From Saccopteryx bilineata (taxonomy: Eukaryota > Chordata > Mammalia > Chiroptera > Emballonuridae), in the NCBI RefSeq assembly GCF_036850765.1, contig NC_089496.1, positions 47,730,113-47,794,112 on the forward strand: DNA of 64,000 bases. Reading direction: 5' to 3'. Within the stretch, counting starts at the first letter, position 1. Each line of letters starts with the position of its first letter. Below the pieces are notes generated by a model. The model saw nothing but the letters and a program-made list of their open reading frames with translations. It did no database searches and was not told the DNA's origin. Below, piece after piece: positions 33,830 through 44,189 of this stretch. Both the position numbers and the translations under genes were made by a program.

Positions 33830-34947
33830 TTCAGAGCCTCGATTTCCTTATGTTTTTCACAAGGTTGCTGGGGGAAGTCATCAGATAATATACAAATAGA
33901 TCTAGAACAGAACCTGACAAAATTTAAAGGTTTAATTATTGTTTTATTTTAGATTATAAAAAAACTATAAGCTTATGATAGCAAATTGAAAAAAAAAGAA
34001 AAGAAAACTAGAAAAAAATCACCATTGTCACACTATCTAGTTTTTTTCCTGTCACAGTTTTTATAGTGGAGGTAATGCTCACTCTAAAATTTTATATTCT
34101 GCCTTAATTCAATTTACTTTCTAATCTCAGCACTTTCTCTTGTTTTTGCAAGCGCTTCATAAGTATCAGTTTCCGTGTCTGCATAGTATTCTCTCACGTC
34201 CTTCCCTAACCATATCCCTGTCACTGGCTAGGTTGTTTTCAATGTTTTGTGTTATAGATAGGGCCGTGATAAACACCTTTGTTTCTAACTCTTGCATTTC
34301 AGGTTATTCCCTCAGACTAGAATACATTTCTCCCATCTGTTTTTGTTCTGTTTCTACTTTTTCTGCCTTCTTTGATTAATGATACTTTATGATTCAATTT
34401 TATCTCCCTTATTGGCTCATTGACTATAACTCTGTTTAGTGGTTTTAGTGGTTGCTTTGTATTTGTAGTATACAGCTTTACCTGATCACAATCTACTGTC
34501 AAGTAATATTATATAACTTTATATATACATAGAATAAGAGCTTTATAATTTTGTACATCTATCCTTCTCTCCTGGCCTGCATGCTATTTTTGTCATATAC
34601 TTTTCTTGTACGTATGTTATAACCACCACAATACATTGTTTTTATTTTTGTTTTAAGCAAACCCACTCTCTTTTGGAGATATTTTATAAGTAACAAAAAG
34701 ATTTAGTCACATATTTGCCATTTCTGATGCTCTTCGTCCTTTTGTGTGGCTCCAGAGTACCATCTGGTATCACTGATTATTTCCCTTCAGCCAGAAAGAC
34801 TTGCTTTCACATTTCTTGTAGTGCAGGTCTGCTGGTGATGAATTATTTCAGCTTTTGTATGTCTGCAAAAGTCTATTTTTTTCTTTGTTATTGGGAAGTT
34901 ATTTTTGCTGGGCATAGAATTCCAGATTGACAATTTTTCTTATAGTG

Positions 34948-35241
34948 CAGTGGTCCCCAACATTTTTGGGGCTACGGACCGGTTTAATGTCAGAAATATT
35001 TTCACGGACCGGCCTTTAGGGTGGGACAGATAAATGTATCACGTGACTGAGCCAAGCGTCAAGAGTGTGTTTTAGACGGATGTAACAGGGAATCTGGTCA
35101 TTTTTAAAAAATAAAACATTGTTCAGACTTAAATATAAATAAAATGGAAATAATGTAAGTTATTTATTGTTTCTCTGCGGACCGGTACCAAATGGCCCAC
35201 CGACCGGTACTGGTCCGTGACCCGGGGGTTGGGGACCACTG
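34948..35241. mobile_element. hAT non-autonomous element, family 2
   Basis: Termini are CAGTGGTCCCCAACATTTTT and GGGTTGGGGACCACTG. Subterminal GGACCGG/CCGGTCC motifs occur at both ends. The perfect 8-bp duplication TTATAGTG lies at 34940-34947 and 35242-35249. There is no coding capacity at 294 bp. It sits inside antisense L1 and is thus younger than it. Confidence 0.95.
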
Positions 35242-35886
35242 TTATAGTGCATTAAAAATGTTGTTCTGTTGACTTCTGGCTTGCATTGTTTCTGATAAAA
35301 TGCGTTGTCATTCTTATCAGTTTTACTCTCTATTCTGCAGGGGAAGGTTTCCCTGGGGGGGGGAGGGGTTCCCCCTACTGGCTGCTCTTTAGATTTCTCA
35401 TTTTCATTGGTTTTAAGCAATTTGAACATGATGTTACTTGATGTAGCTTTCTTCAGGTTTCTTGTCCTGAGGTTTGTTGAGATTGAGTCTGCAGATTTGT
35501 AGCTTTCATCCAATTTAGAAAAATTTTAGCCCTATTTCTTTAAATATCTTCTATGACCCCTCATCCTATTCTCCTGAGAACCAATGCATGAGTGTTAGGA
35601 TGTTTAAAGTTGTACCACATTCACTGATTTTTCTGTTCATTTCTTTTAGGTTTTTTCTCTCTTTCTGTTTCATTTTGGATAATTTCTATTGCTATGCATT
35701 CATATGCGCCAATATTTTCTATATTATTTGAATAGCTACTAATTTTATCCAATGAATTTTTTATCTTACCCATTGTAATTTTCATCTCTAAAAGTTCTGT
35801 TTGGGTCTTCATATCTTACATATTTCTACTTGACATGTTTGATCATTCCTCTACATATGGACTATAGTTAAGATAATTTATTTAAT

Positions 35887-36265
35887 TTTTTTCCTTCTTT
35901 TTCAAATGAGAGGAGGGGAGATAGAGAGACAGACTGCCACATAAGTCCCAACCAGGTCCACCTGGCAACCCCTATCTGGGGCTGATGCTCTGCCCACCTG
36001 GGGCCATACTTGCAACTGAGCTATTTTTAGCACCTGAGGTGGAGGCTCCATGGAGCCATCCTCAGTGCCTGGGCCCGATACACTTGAATCAATTGATGTG
36101 GGAGAGCCATGGCTGTGAGAGAGGAAGAGAGATAGAGAGAAGCAGGAGTAAAGGGTAGAGAAACAGATGGTTGCTTCTTCTGTGTGACCTGACTGGGAAT
36201 TGAACCTAGGACATCCACATGCTGGGCCAATCAATGCTCTACCACTGAGCCAACCAGCCAGGACT
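35887..36265 (-). mobile_element. tRNA-derived long SINE (type A), older copy
   Basis: The minus-strand copy has the head CAGTCCTGGCTGGTTGGCTC and a TCTATCTCTCTTCC-type body. The old-type tail ends in CTCATTTGAAAAAGAAGG instead of the CCAGCTTCGGAAAA of young copies. The duplication is GATAATTTATTT at about 35872 and 36266. Confidence 0.9.
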
Positions 36266-36364
36266 GATAATTTATTTTAATGTTATTTTCTGATTCCATC
36301 ATGTGGGTCATTTTAGAATCTGTTTTTGTTGATTAATTTTCTCCTCATTTCTGCTTCTTTGCCT

Positions 36365-36457
36365 GCTTAGTAATAAAGCAAACAGAATTTATTAAGTTGG
36401 TGGAATACAAAAAACTACACAGAATAAATAGCTTTCCCACTTGCTAACTATAACCAG

Positions 36458-36500
<43 letters not shown>

Positions 36501-36600
36501 AAAGATCTCATTCATAACGACTATAGAAACTATAAACTACTTGGGAATAGATTTAATAAGAAAATCTACATGAGGGGATATATAGTAGAGGCATATCCTA
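36365..36600 (+). mobile_element. L1 ORF2 remnant, sense (probable), with A41 run
   Basis: TGGTGGAATACAAAAAACTA, TCATTCATAACGACTATAGA and CTACTTGGGAATAGATTTAA resemble sense L1 ORF2. A run of 41 As (36458-36498) lies in the middle. It may be the tail of another insertion or an expansion of an A-rich ORF2 stretch. Confidence 0.6.
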
Positions 36601-37400
36601 TCCCTGTTTATCATATATGAATTACATTTAAACTTGCTGCATGCTGCAAATGCTTCTTTTTTTAAAAAAGATATGAATATTTCATGCAATAGAGGCCAAA
36701 TCCTTACTATATGTTCAATTTAAAAAATAGCAATCTCTGTCTCATTCAATACTGGAGGAAAGGCTGAGTGTGTTGAATTTACTGTAATATTTTCCATCCG
36801 TCTACTGTTCTTCAGGGGCACTTTAAAGGATTTTCAAGGATAATTTTGACTACTAGCAATTGCCATCTAGAATGCTGGTTTTGGAAATCAACCCTTGGGT
36901 AAGATGCGCCTCCACTGTGGTATACACATTTTATGAATGACATAAAGTAAGACCAGGCGAAAGAGTTGGAGTTATCATATTATTAAACATCTGGTTGTCT
37001 AATATGAAAATAAAGTGCACAGAAACCTGTGAAACTCTGCTCTCTCCCCAACTCAAGCCTGGAGACATCCTCAAGCAGAATCCTGAGAACTGCCAGATGT
37101 CTGCTTTCCTTTATTGCCCATCTTCCTGGCTGAGTTAGAGACTCTCCATTGTTGAGTAAGTGTGGATGCCTCCAGATGTCAGGTGGTAAAGGCGAAGGAT
37201 GCTTGATTCCCTCTAACCAGTATGTACATTTAGAATATCAGAGGCTGGGTCTGGGTGCTCAGATGCCTCTGATGCTTGGACACCATGGTGTATGAGTGAT
37301 GGGAAAAAGCATGTAGGTGTGAGAGTTCACAAGACAACTTCCAGGACTGTGTGAAGAAAGTTAAAGATCTCCTGAAGCAATGCTCTGTGGCCCCACCTCC
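36601..37400. other. Unique sequence; first copy of a dispersed direct repeat
   Basis: No gene was recognised. The segment 36877-36965 recurs in diverged form at 39171-39260. Confidence 0.5.
36877..36965 (+). repeat. Direct repeat copy 1 (~89 bp)
   Basis: It shares AAATCAACCCTTG, GAATGACATAAAGTAAGACC and flanking text with 39171-39260 at roughly 80% identity by eye. Confidence 0.85.
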
Positions 37401-37416
37401 TTTTGTCCGATGTTTT

Positions 37417-37830
37417 TTGTTTTTTGTTTTTTGTTTTTTGTATTTTTCTGAAGCTGGAAACGGGGAGAAACAGTCAGACAGACTCCCGCATGCGCCCAAC
37501 CGGGATCCACCCGGCACGCCCACCAGGGAGTGACGCTCTGCCCACCAGGGGGCGATGCTCTGCCCCCCCCCCCCCCGGGGCCTCGCTCCATTGCGACCAG
37601 AACCACTCTAGCACCTGGGGCAGAGGCCAAGGAGCCATCCCCAGCGCCTGGGCCATCTTTGTTCCAATGGAGCCTCGCTGCAGGAGGGGAAGAGAGAGAC
37701 AGAGAGGAAAGAGAGGGGGAAGGGTGGAGAAGCAGATAGGCGCTTCTCCTGTGTGCCCTGGCCGGGATTTGAACCCGGGACTTCTGCACGCCAGGCCGAT
37801 GCTCTACCACTGAGCCAACCAGCCAGGGCC
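37417..37830 (-). mobile_element. tRNA-derived long SINE (type A), full length
   Basis: The minus-strand copy has the head GGCCCTGGCTGGTTGGCTCA and the tail CCAGCTTCAGAAAAATAC. The A tail has become about four GTTTTTT heptamers on the plus strand. The perfect 16-bp target duplication TTTTGTCCGATGTTTT lies at 37401-37416 and 37831-37846. It has the duplicated GCTCTGCCC / CCAGGGG unit and a C14-like run near 37565. The 189-codon minus frame is repeat translation. Confidence 0.96.
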
Positions 37831-37846
37831 TTTTGTCCGATGTTTT

Positions 37847-38316
37847 GAGTATTGTATTGGTAGAGGGATGTTCCCTGACTTCCTGTCTATCTTCTCCATG
37901 AAGATAACCAAAGACTCGAAACTTTGTCAACCAAATGAATGTTACACATATACCCTGAGGGATACCATAGCAAGGGAAAATGTATCCTAGTTGGCTATGG
38001 AAACAATATAATGCAAATGTTGATCTTTCTCAGATGAACAGAGACACAAAATACTATTATAATCAGAATCCCAACAATCTTTTTCGTTTGTTTGTCTTTG
38101 GACCTGGACAAGGTAGCTCTAAGTATACAACAGTTGTCAGGAGAATTAAAAACAAACAAACAAACAAAACTAAGGGGAGGCATTGACTCTAACAGCTATA
38201 CATAGTTACTAAAAATACTGCAATAAAGAATCCCATGATACTGGAAAAAGAATAGTAAATAAATAATGATAAAAAAATAACAGTAAACACCTAATTTGAA
38301 TCATTCAACAACAAAT
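37847..38316. other. Unique AT-rich sequence
   Basis: Nothing was recognised except an (AAAC)n tract near 38150-38168. Confidence 0.5.
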
Positions 38317-38760
38317 AACTGGTTGTGCCCATATTAGATGCCAGATGCTATGCTAGTCTCTGGTTCAAAAGCTGTCAACAGCACACAGCCTCTGCCCTCG
38401 TGGTAGCCTGGAATATTTACAAGGTATGACAAATGTCATACAAGGTGCTATGAGACATAGAACAGAGTGATGGATCCTAGTGTGGGGTCCAGAAGAAGCC
38501 TCCCCAGACCGCGATGTTTTGGCTGAGTTTTGAAGGTGTCCTGCAGTTAGCCAGGTCAGGGAGGGAGGGCAGGGCTCCGTGCAGGGACCACCCCATGTGG
38601 GCCATCTGGCACGCTGGAACGCAGGGAAAGCTTGCGATTGGCATGGAAAAGGGCCTCAGAAATGGGTTTGTTTAGGAGCAGATCATGCAGGGCCTGGGAA
38701 AGACTGAGCGAACTTCCAATTTCACCTTAAGAACAACGGAAAATCTTTGAAAATTTGATA
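38317..38760 (-). mobile_element. L2 LINE 3' region relic, antisense
   Basis: TTAGATGCCAGATGCTATGC, CAGCCTCTGCCCTCGTGGTA, then GAGTTTTGAAGGTGTCCTGC and GCAGATCATGCAGGGCCTGG keep the antisense L2 order over more than 400 bp, the longest L2 match in the window besides 49740. Confidence 0.8.
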
Positions 38761-39283
38761 TAAATTTCCTTTCATTTCAGCTGACACTGATGTAGACATT
38801 TCAGTGTGACAATGAATCAGCGACTGATATCTCTGTATCTCTTTGAATCGCAATAATGTTTTAATAGAAATATTAATTAATGTCGCCTATCAAGTAGAAA
38901 AATACTAATTAACTATATTGTAAATAAAAAAAACCATTCCTTTTGCTGGATGTAATTTTTGAGCTTACTGTTTTCTCTGCTTTCTTGTCATCAGTTTTTA
39001 CATGGTGTGTTTTGGTTATTAATTCTCCCCCACATATGTGTGTGTTGTTTCCTTTTTTTCTTTTTTAAGATTGACTAAGTTTCTTTCTTTTATTTATTTC
39101 CTCAAGTAGTTTCATGTAAGGCTAATACTAGAGTGAGGTGAGCGAGGGATCTTGAATATAAAACTTACCAGGTTTTAGAAACCAACCCTTGTGTTAGATG
39201 TGCCTCCTCCATAGTATACAAATTTCCTGAATGACATAAAGTAAGACCAGGAGAAATAGATGAGGGGTCACAACTGGAGTGGG
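38761..39283. other. Unique AT-rich sequence; second copy of the direct repeat
   Basis: Contains 39171-39260, the partner of 36877-36965. The rest is unrecognised. Confidence 0.5.
39171..39260 (+). repeat. Direct repeat copy 2 (~90 bp)
   Basis: It aligns to 36877-36965 in the same orientation, about 2.3 kb away. The shared core is TGAATGACATAAAGTAAGAC. Confidence 0.85.
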
Positions 39284-39415
39284 TCGTGAAGTGGCTTCTG
39301 GGGTGCCGGTAATTGTTTATTTCTGGGTGCAGGTTACACGTAAGTGCTCATGTTATGAAAAATACTTGAGCAGTACATGTGTGAGATGGACGTGTTTCTC
39401 CAGAATTTCATATAG
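39284..39415 (+). mobile_element. Possible L1 3' end fragment, sense
   Basis: TTTCTGGGTGCAGGTTACAC and the following 60 bp weakly resemble the L1 3' UTR phrase around CTGGGTGCTGGTTACACGGG. Tentative. Confidence 0.35.
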
Positions 39416-39417
39416 TA

Positions 39418-40023
39418 CATTTGATCCTTGACAGAGGCAGGTTTAACGTTGGGCACACTGGGTGTGTGCTCTGGGCCCTGATGTCTGAAGGGCCTCGCAA
39501 AACCCCAAACTGACATTTTTTTCTAATGACATCAAGTTTGGCTTCATATGTGCAATTTTAACATTAATAGTACATAATATTTTTTATTTATTTAAAAATA
39601 TGGTTGACATATATTTTTATTTTCTCTGTCTCTCTCCTTTTTAAGGGGCCCAATGTTTTCTTCTGTGCCCAGGGTTCAACCGACCTTAATCTGCCTCTGA
39701 TCCTTGAACAATACAGGTCTGAACAGAGCAGGCCCACTCATATACAGATTTTTTTCAATAAATGCTGCAAATGTACTTTTTCTTTCTTATGATTTTCTTG
39801 ATAACATTTTCTTTTTTTTTCTAGCTTTATTATAAGAATATAGTATATAATACAGCTAGCATACAAAATGTGTGTTATATATTGTTTATGTTATTGGTAA
39901 GTCTTCTGGTCAACCGTAGGCTGTGTAGTAGTTAAGATTTAGAGGAGTCAAAAGTTAAACACCGATTTTCAACTGCACAGAGGGTCAGCACCTCTATGCC
40001 CCATGTTGTTCAACGGTCACCTG
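39418..40023. mobile_element. Tigger-type (MER2-like) element split by a hAT MITE
   Basis: The left end CATTTGATCCTTGA (39418-39431) and its continuation ATCCTTGAACAATACAGG at 39700 match the CAGTTGACCCTTGAACAAC type terminus. The right end is TTGTTCAACGGTCACCTG. TA dinucleotides flank both ends (39416-39417 and 40024-40025). Internal GCTTTATTATAAGAATATAG and GGTAAGTCTTCTGGTCAACC fit the same family. It has only about 330 bp of its own sequence and no transposase. Confidence 0.85.
39432..39699. mobile_element. hAT non-autonomous element, family 4, nested in the Tigger terminus
   Basis: The ends are CAGAGGCAGGTTTAAC and CCTTAATCTGCCTCTG, an inverted repeat of about 14-16 bp. The perfect 8-bp duplication ATCCTTGA lies at 39424-39431 and 39700-39707. 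At 268 bp it has no coding capacity. The duplicated target is itself part of the Tigger terminal repeat, which orders the two insertions. Confidence 0.9.
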
Positions 40024-40117
40024 TACATCAAAAATGCTAAAAGCAAAGGTGAGAGGCACTGGGGTGGTGAAGAAGACTGTTAGAACATCTGAATCTCTGT
40101 GGCATCTGTCTGTAAGA

Positions 40118-40297
40118 CAGTGGTTCTCAGTGTGGTCCCCCGAGCAATAGCAATATCGCCTAAGAACTTACTAAAGTTCTTAGGGGTACTACCTCCTAAA
40201 TTTTGAGTGAAACATCTCGGGGTCAGGGCTTAGCAATCTGTGTTTGAGCAAGCTTTCGGGTGGGTCCACTATATGCTAACGTTTGAACAAGAATGAT
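40118..40297. mobile_element. MER5A-like hAT relic
   Basis: It begins CAGTGGTTCTCAGTGTGGTC and contains AGCAATATCGCCTAAGAACT and CAGGGCTTAGCAATCTGTGT. It ends near AACGTTTGAACAAGAATG, a decayed form of the MER5A terminus AGTTTGAGAACCACTG. This is an ancient mammalian element, much older than the other hAT copies here. Confidence 0.8.
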
Positions 40298-40690
40298 TTG
40301 GAATATCTGGATGAATCTTTTAGGCATCTAGCTAACGAATATGAAGTTAAGTGGAAAGTGGTTTGGGCTGGAGATACTGTTTTGTGCTTGCATCATTTAT
40401 TCTAAGTGATCCTTAAAGCCAGGAGGGTTGATGAACTCCCTCAAGGACTTTACATAGTCGAAGGACGGAAGTGCCGGAAAAGACCTGTGGAAATGAGAGC
40501 ATTCCGGGGTAGTTAGGAGAAGGTACTGCCTGAAATGGCAGCAGCATCTCCACACTGGTATTGTTCAGCTTTAAAATGTGTTAGAGGTAAACATCCACAT
40601 GGATGGGTTTCTGTGATGTATTTTTAGTGACATAAAGGGACACACTTACCATCCCATGGACATGCTTTATTGTCTTTGAACTGTGCCCTT
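40298..40690. other. Unique sequence, no gene recognised
   Basis: Single-copy-looking DNA up to the SINE target duplication. Nothing was identified. Confidence 0.5.
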
Positions 40691-40706
40691 AAAACTGCAT
40701 TTTTAT

Positions 40707-41095
40707 TGGCCCTGGCCGGTTGGCTCAGTGGTAAAGCATTGGCCTGGCGTGCAGGAGTCCTAGGTTCGATTCCCGGCCAGGGCACACAGAAGCGCCCATC
40801 TGCTTCTCCACCCCTCCCCCTCTCCTTCCTCTCTGTCTCTCTCTTCCCCTCCCGCAGCCAAGGCTCCATTGGAGCAAAGTTGGCCCAGGCGCTGGGGATG
40901 GCTCTGTGGTCTCTGCCTCAGGCGCTAGAATGGCTCTGGTTGCAACAGAGCAACGCCCCATATGGGCAGAGCATTGCCTCCTGGTGGGCGTGCCGGGTGG
41001 ATCCCGGTCAGGTGCATGCGGGAGTCTGTCTGACTGCCTCCCCATTTCCAGCTTTGGAAAAATACAAAAAAACCCCACAAACAAACAAACACAAA
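40707..41095 (+). mobile_element. tRNA-derived long SINE (type A), full length
   Basis: It has the head GGCCCTGGCCGGTTGGCTCA, the A-box-like TGGCTCAGTGGTAAAGCATT, the B-box-like GGTTCGATTCCCGGCC, the GGCTCCATTGGAGCAAAGTT block and the tail CCAGCTTTGGAAAAATAC with an A/C-rich end. The flanks AAAACTGCATTTTTA and AAAACCTGCATTTTA are the duplication. The 157-codon frame is repeat translation. Confidence 0.95.
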
Positions 41096-41110
41096 AAAAC
41101 CTGCATTTTA

Positions 41111-41467
41111 ATTTTCTTCAGTTTGCTCATCTGTCCTTTCTAGTGTTTTTCCTAATGTGACCTTATTTTGCATTTTGCAAATAAGGGTGGGAAACCCCAA
41201 CAAAATTGTTTTCAAAGGATAAATGATAGCTTGCACACATGGAACTAGATAAAACCAACATGATGTAAGCACAGTTTTGAGATTTGAAAAGTCTGTGTTA
41301 CGATGCAAAGCACCATTGCAAAATTTTCAACTGTAATACAAACAGAGAATTGGGTGATTCAGACAAATTGAATTAGCCCATAAGATGATTATGTCAGTAA
41401 AGTCTCTCAGCACGTGGACGACGAGAACAAGGAGCAGATGTAATGGCGAGGAGGAAAGATAAGATCT
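41111..41467. other. Unique sequence, no gene recognised
   Basis: About 350 bp of AT-rich single-copy-looking DNA. Nothing was identified. Confidence 0.5.
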
Positions 41468-41478
41468 AGATAGGACAG

Positions 41479-41858
41479 GCCCTGAGGGCCAGTTGGCTCA
41501 GTGGTAGAGCATCAGCTTGGCATATGAACATCCCGGGTTTGATTCCCAGTCAGGGCACACAGGAGAGGCAAACATCTGCTTCTCCATCCTTCTCTCTCTC
41601 CCTTCTCTCTCTTTATCTCTCTCTTTTCCTCCCATAGTCATGGCTCAAATGGTTCGAGCAAGTTGGTCCCGGGTTCTGAGGATGGCTCTATGGCCTCACC
41701 TGAGGCCCTAAAATAGCTCTGTTGCTGAGCAATGGAGCAACAGCCCCAGATGCACAGAGCATCTCCTGGTAGTGGGCTTGCTGGGTGGATCTCAGTCAGG
41801 GCACATGTGGGCGTCTCTTTGCCTCCCGACTCTCACTTAATAAAAAAATAAAAGCTGT
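41479..41858 (+). mobile_element. tRNA-derived long SINE (type A), older subtype
   Basis: It has the head GGGCCAGTTGGCTCAGTGGT, the B-box-like GGGTTTGATTCCCAGTCAGG and the old-type tail CTCTCACTTAATAAAAAAAT. The flanks AGATAGGACAG and AGAGAGGACAG (41468 and 41859) are a target duplication with one mismatch. Confidence 0.92.
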
Positions 41859-41999
41859 AGAGAGGACAGATGCAGGAGACAGTTGTGTGTGTAATCCAGC
41901 AGTCAGACTGCCGTCTCTTCCCACCTTTTTAACCACAGGGTAGCAAGAGTGATGTATATAAACCAGGCCAGGTCACCACACTCTCACATTCTGTTAGAG

Positions 42000-42539
42000 C
42001 AGGGATCCCCAAACTATGGCCCGCGGGCTGCATGCGGCCCCCCTGAGGCCATTTATCCGGCCTCCGCCGCACTTCCTGTAGGGGCACCTCTTTCACTGGA
42101 GGTCAGTAAGAGGAGCCCAGGATGCAGATCATCCTGTGTCCCTGGAGTACTGTATGTGGCGGTGCCACAAAACGCGACGTCGCTCATGCTCACGTACAGT
42201 ACTATTTCCGGTGACGCGGGACGCACACATCTCGGCTCTGGAAGCGCGTCATATCACTTGTTACGGCTAGCAGTGACAAATATGGAACTGGACATTGACC
42301 ATCTCATTAGCCAAAAGCAGGCCCATAGTTCCCATTGAAATACTGGTCGGTTTGTTGATTTAAATTTACTTGTTCTTTATTTTAAATATTGTATTTGTTC
42401 CCCTTTTGTTTTTTTACTTTAAAATAAGCTATGTGCAGTGTGCATAGGGATTTGTTCATAGTTTTTTTTATAGTCCGGCCCTCCAATGGTCTGAGGGACA
42501 GTGAACTGGCCCCCTGTGTAAACAGTTTGGGGACCCCTG
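42000..42539 (+). mobile_element. hAT non-autonomous element, family 1, longest copy
   Basis: Termini are CAGGGATCCCCAAACTATGG and AGTTTGGGGACCCCTG. The duplication TGTTAGAG / CGTTAGAG (41992 and 42540) has one mismatch. It keeps about 180 bp of GC-rich 5' sequence (42119-42290) that is missing from the other copies, including an ATG and a short frame that is probably the start of the lost transposase. Confidence 0.95.
42282..42338 (+). pseudogene. Truncated 5' end of hAT transposase frame
   Basis: An ATG at 42282 opens 18 codons beginning MELDIDHLISQKQ and stops at TGA 42336-42338, where the 3' part of the element is joined. It lies just downstream of the element's GC-rich 5' region. I infer that it is the transposase start from position, not from a recognised domain. 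It is far too short to function. Confidence 0.45.
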
Positions 42540-42569
42540 CGTTAGAGGCTTTCTATAGCGTTTCAGAGG

Positions 42570-42957
42570 AAACACAAACTTCTCAACTGGCTACCGATCT
42601 CTGCCCAGCCTCCCTTCCTGCGCCTTTTATCTTCATGCTCCCAACACCCCAGCATCACGATCCTCCTCACGGAGCAGGTTCTTTCTCACCTCCGCTTTGG
42701 GGAACACTGCTGCCTCCACAGGAAACACTCTCATTTCCCTTCGTCCTTCAGGTCACAGATGAACTTAAGCTTCTTCACATACTAGATTTCCCCTTCATAG
42801 TATACATCCTGATATTAACTAGAACCCACTGGCACACCTTCCACTGTAGGATGAAGATGGTGAGGGCGGAGTCCACGTCTAGTATATTCACCTCTGTGAT
42901 GCCGCACACAGTGCAGTCTCGAGCACACAGTAGGTGCTCAATAAATATGTATTAGTT
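42570..42957 (+). mobile_element. L2 LINE 3' end relic, sense
   Basis: CTCAACTGGCTACCGATCTC, TTCCCTTCGTCCTTCAGGTC, TCGAGCACACAGTAGGTGCT and the end CAATAAATATGTATTAG follow the L2 3' UTR order. Confidence 0.75.
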
Positions 42958-43560
42958 AATCATGGTTGCTGATATTCTCCTATGGGTGTGTTTTCGTGGT
43001 TGTTTTAAAGAGGAGTTTGAAAACAGACGCTCCTGCCTCCATGCTATGTCACAGTCTTACACAAACATGGCCAGATGTGGGTGTTTAATTGCATCTCCTC
43101 CTCTTATATAAACTAATTTCTAGAAGTAAGCTAACCAAATCTTAGGAGCTGTGCTGTTGTCCATTTGGACTTTCCATGGGAGGTATCCAGATGGCCTGGA
43201 AGAATGAAAATGGCTTTGAAGCTGCCTTGCATAATCTCGGAGAGCAGTTTACGCATCGTCGGACTCCGGTTCAGTAAGTGGCAGGGGCAATCTTTTAATT
43301 ACATTGTTTTCATTCTGTCACCTAAAACATCGCTGCGCAAATCGTAGGTGTCTTAGAAATGCTTGTTGGTTTAATGATCAGTTAATAGATGTGTTTCCTT
43401 GCAGAATGGTAGCTTAGTGTTCCTGAATTTTTAGCGATCATTTTCTATTGACAGATAGACCTCCCCTTCCTATACCAACCTGATTAACTCCTGAAACGGA
43501 AGAAACTAACTCCTTATTAAAAACAAGAATTGACATCATAATGTTCAAAATGTCTCTAGC
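42958..43560. other. Unique sequence, no gene recognised
   Basis: Single-copy-looking DNA with nothing identified. Confidence 0.5.
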
Positions 43561-43865
43561 AATGTGACGGGTTTAGCTTCTTTTTTTTTTCTTATAACAT
43601 TTGTATTACCTATCGATTGCTGCAACACTGATCAGCTTAAAAGAACAAACTTTTTAGAATATCATAGTTTCTGTAGGTCAGGGAGCCAGAATGGCTCAGT
43701 TAGTCCTCGGGCTCAGACTTTGTCTCAAAGCTCTATGGTCATCTTGAAACTTGACTTGGGAAGATTTCATCCAAGTTCATTCGCTTTGGCTAGAGGCATC
43801 AGGTCATTGCTGTTGGGCCTCTTCATATGGAAGCTCAGAACATGGCAGTTGGCTTTCCCCAGAGG

Positions 43866-43921
<56 letters not shown>

Positions 43922-44150
43922 GGAGACAGAGCAAGAGTAAGAGAAAGAGAAAAACAAGAAATGGTGAGCCAAAAGTCAGAGTCTTTATGGTATCTAATCT
44001 CAGAAGCGATATCCCACCATGTTGCTTTGCTCTGTTCATTAGAAGTGAGTCACTCGGTCCAGCCCACACTCAGGGGGAGGGGACCATACAAGGGTGTGCA
44101 TACCAGGAGGTGGGGGTCTTTGGGACCATCTCAGGGATAACCTAGCACAG
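43561..44150 (-). mobile_element. Ancient LTR-like interspersed repeat, class uncertain
   Basis: TAGTTTCTGTAGGTCAGGGA, GGCAGTTGGCTTTCCCCAGA, CATTAGAAGTGAGTCACTCG, TCCAGCCCACACTCAGGGGG and ACCAGGAGGTGGGGGTCTTT are phrases shared with a common mammalian repeat. I cannot name its class with confidence, and the orientation is uncertain. A (GA)n tract of about 55 bp at 43866-43920 produces artefactual open frames of 100-193 codons. Confidence 0.5.
43866..43920 (+). repeat. (GA)n microsatellite
   Basis: More than 25 GA units with few interruptions. Confidence 0.97.
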
Positions 44151-44189
44151 TATTTTCTCTCTTATCACTTAATGCCTAAAATCTTGTCT

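Larger units (their letters stand above)
34100..36360 (-). mobile_element. Old L1 region, antisense, split by a hAT element and a SINE
   Basis: TTGTAGTGCAGGTCTGCTGG, TTGCTGGGCATAGAATTCCA, GACTTCTGGCTTGCATTGTT, GGATAATTTCTATTGCTATG and GGGTCATTTTAGAATCTGTT are landmarks of an antisense old-L1 segment, in order. The hAT element at 34948 and the type A SINE at 35887 each interrupt it cleanly with target duplications. Confidence 0.75.

Noticed and set aside
40707..40785. tRNA gene
   Set aside because: A- and B-box-like motifs are present, but the head continues into the SINE body, the cloverleaf is imperfect, and the same head recurs at a dozen sites with target duplications.
43564..44145. 193-codon open frame
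   Set aside because: It is carried by an arginine/glutamate run encoded by the (GA)n microsatellite within an ancient interspersed repeat.
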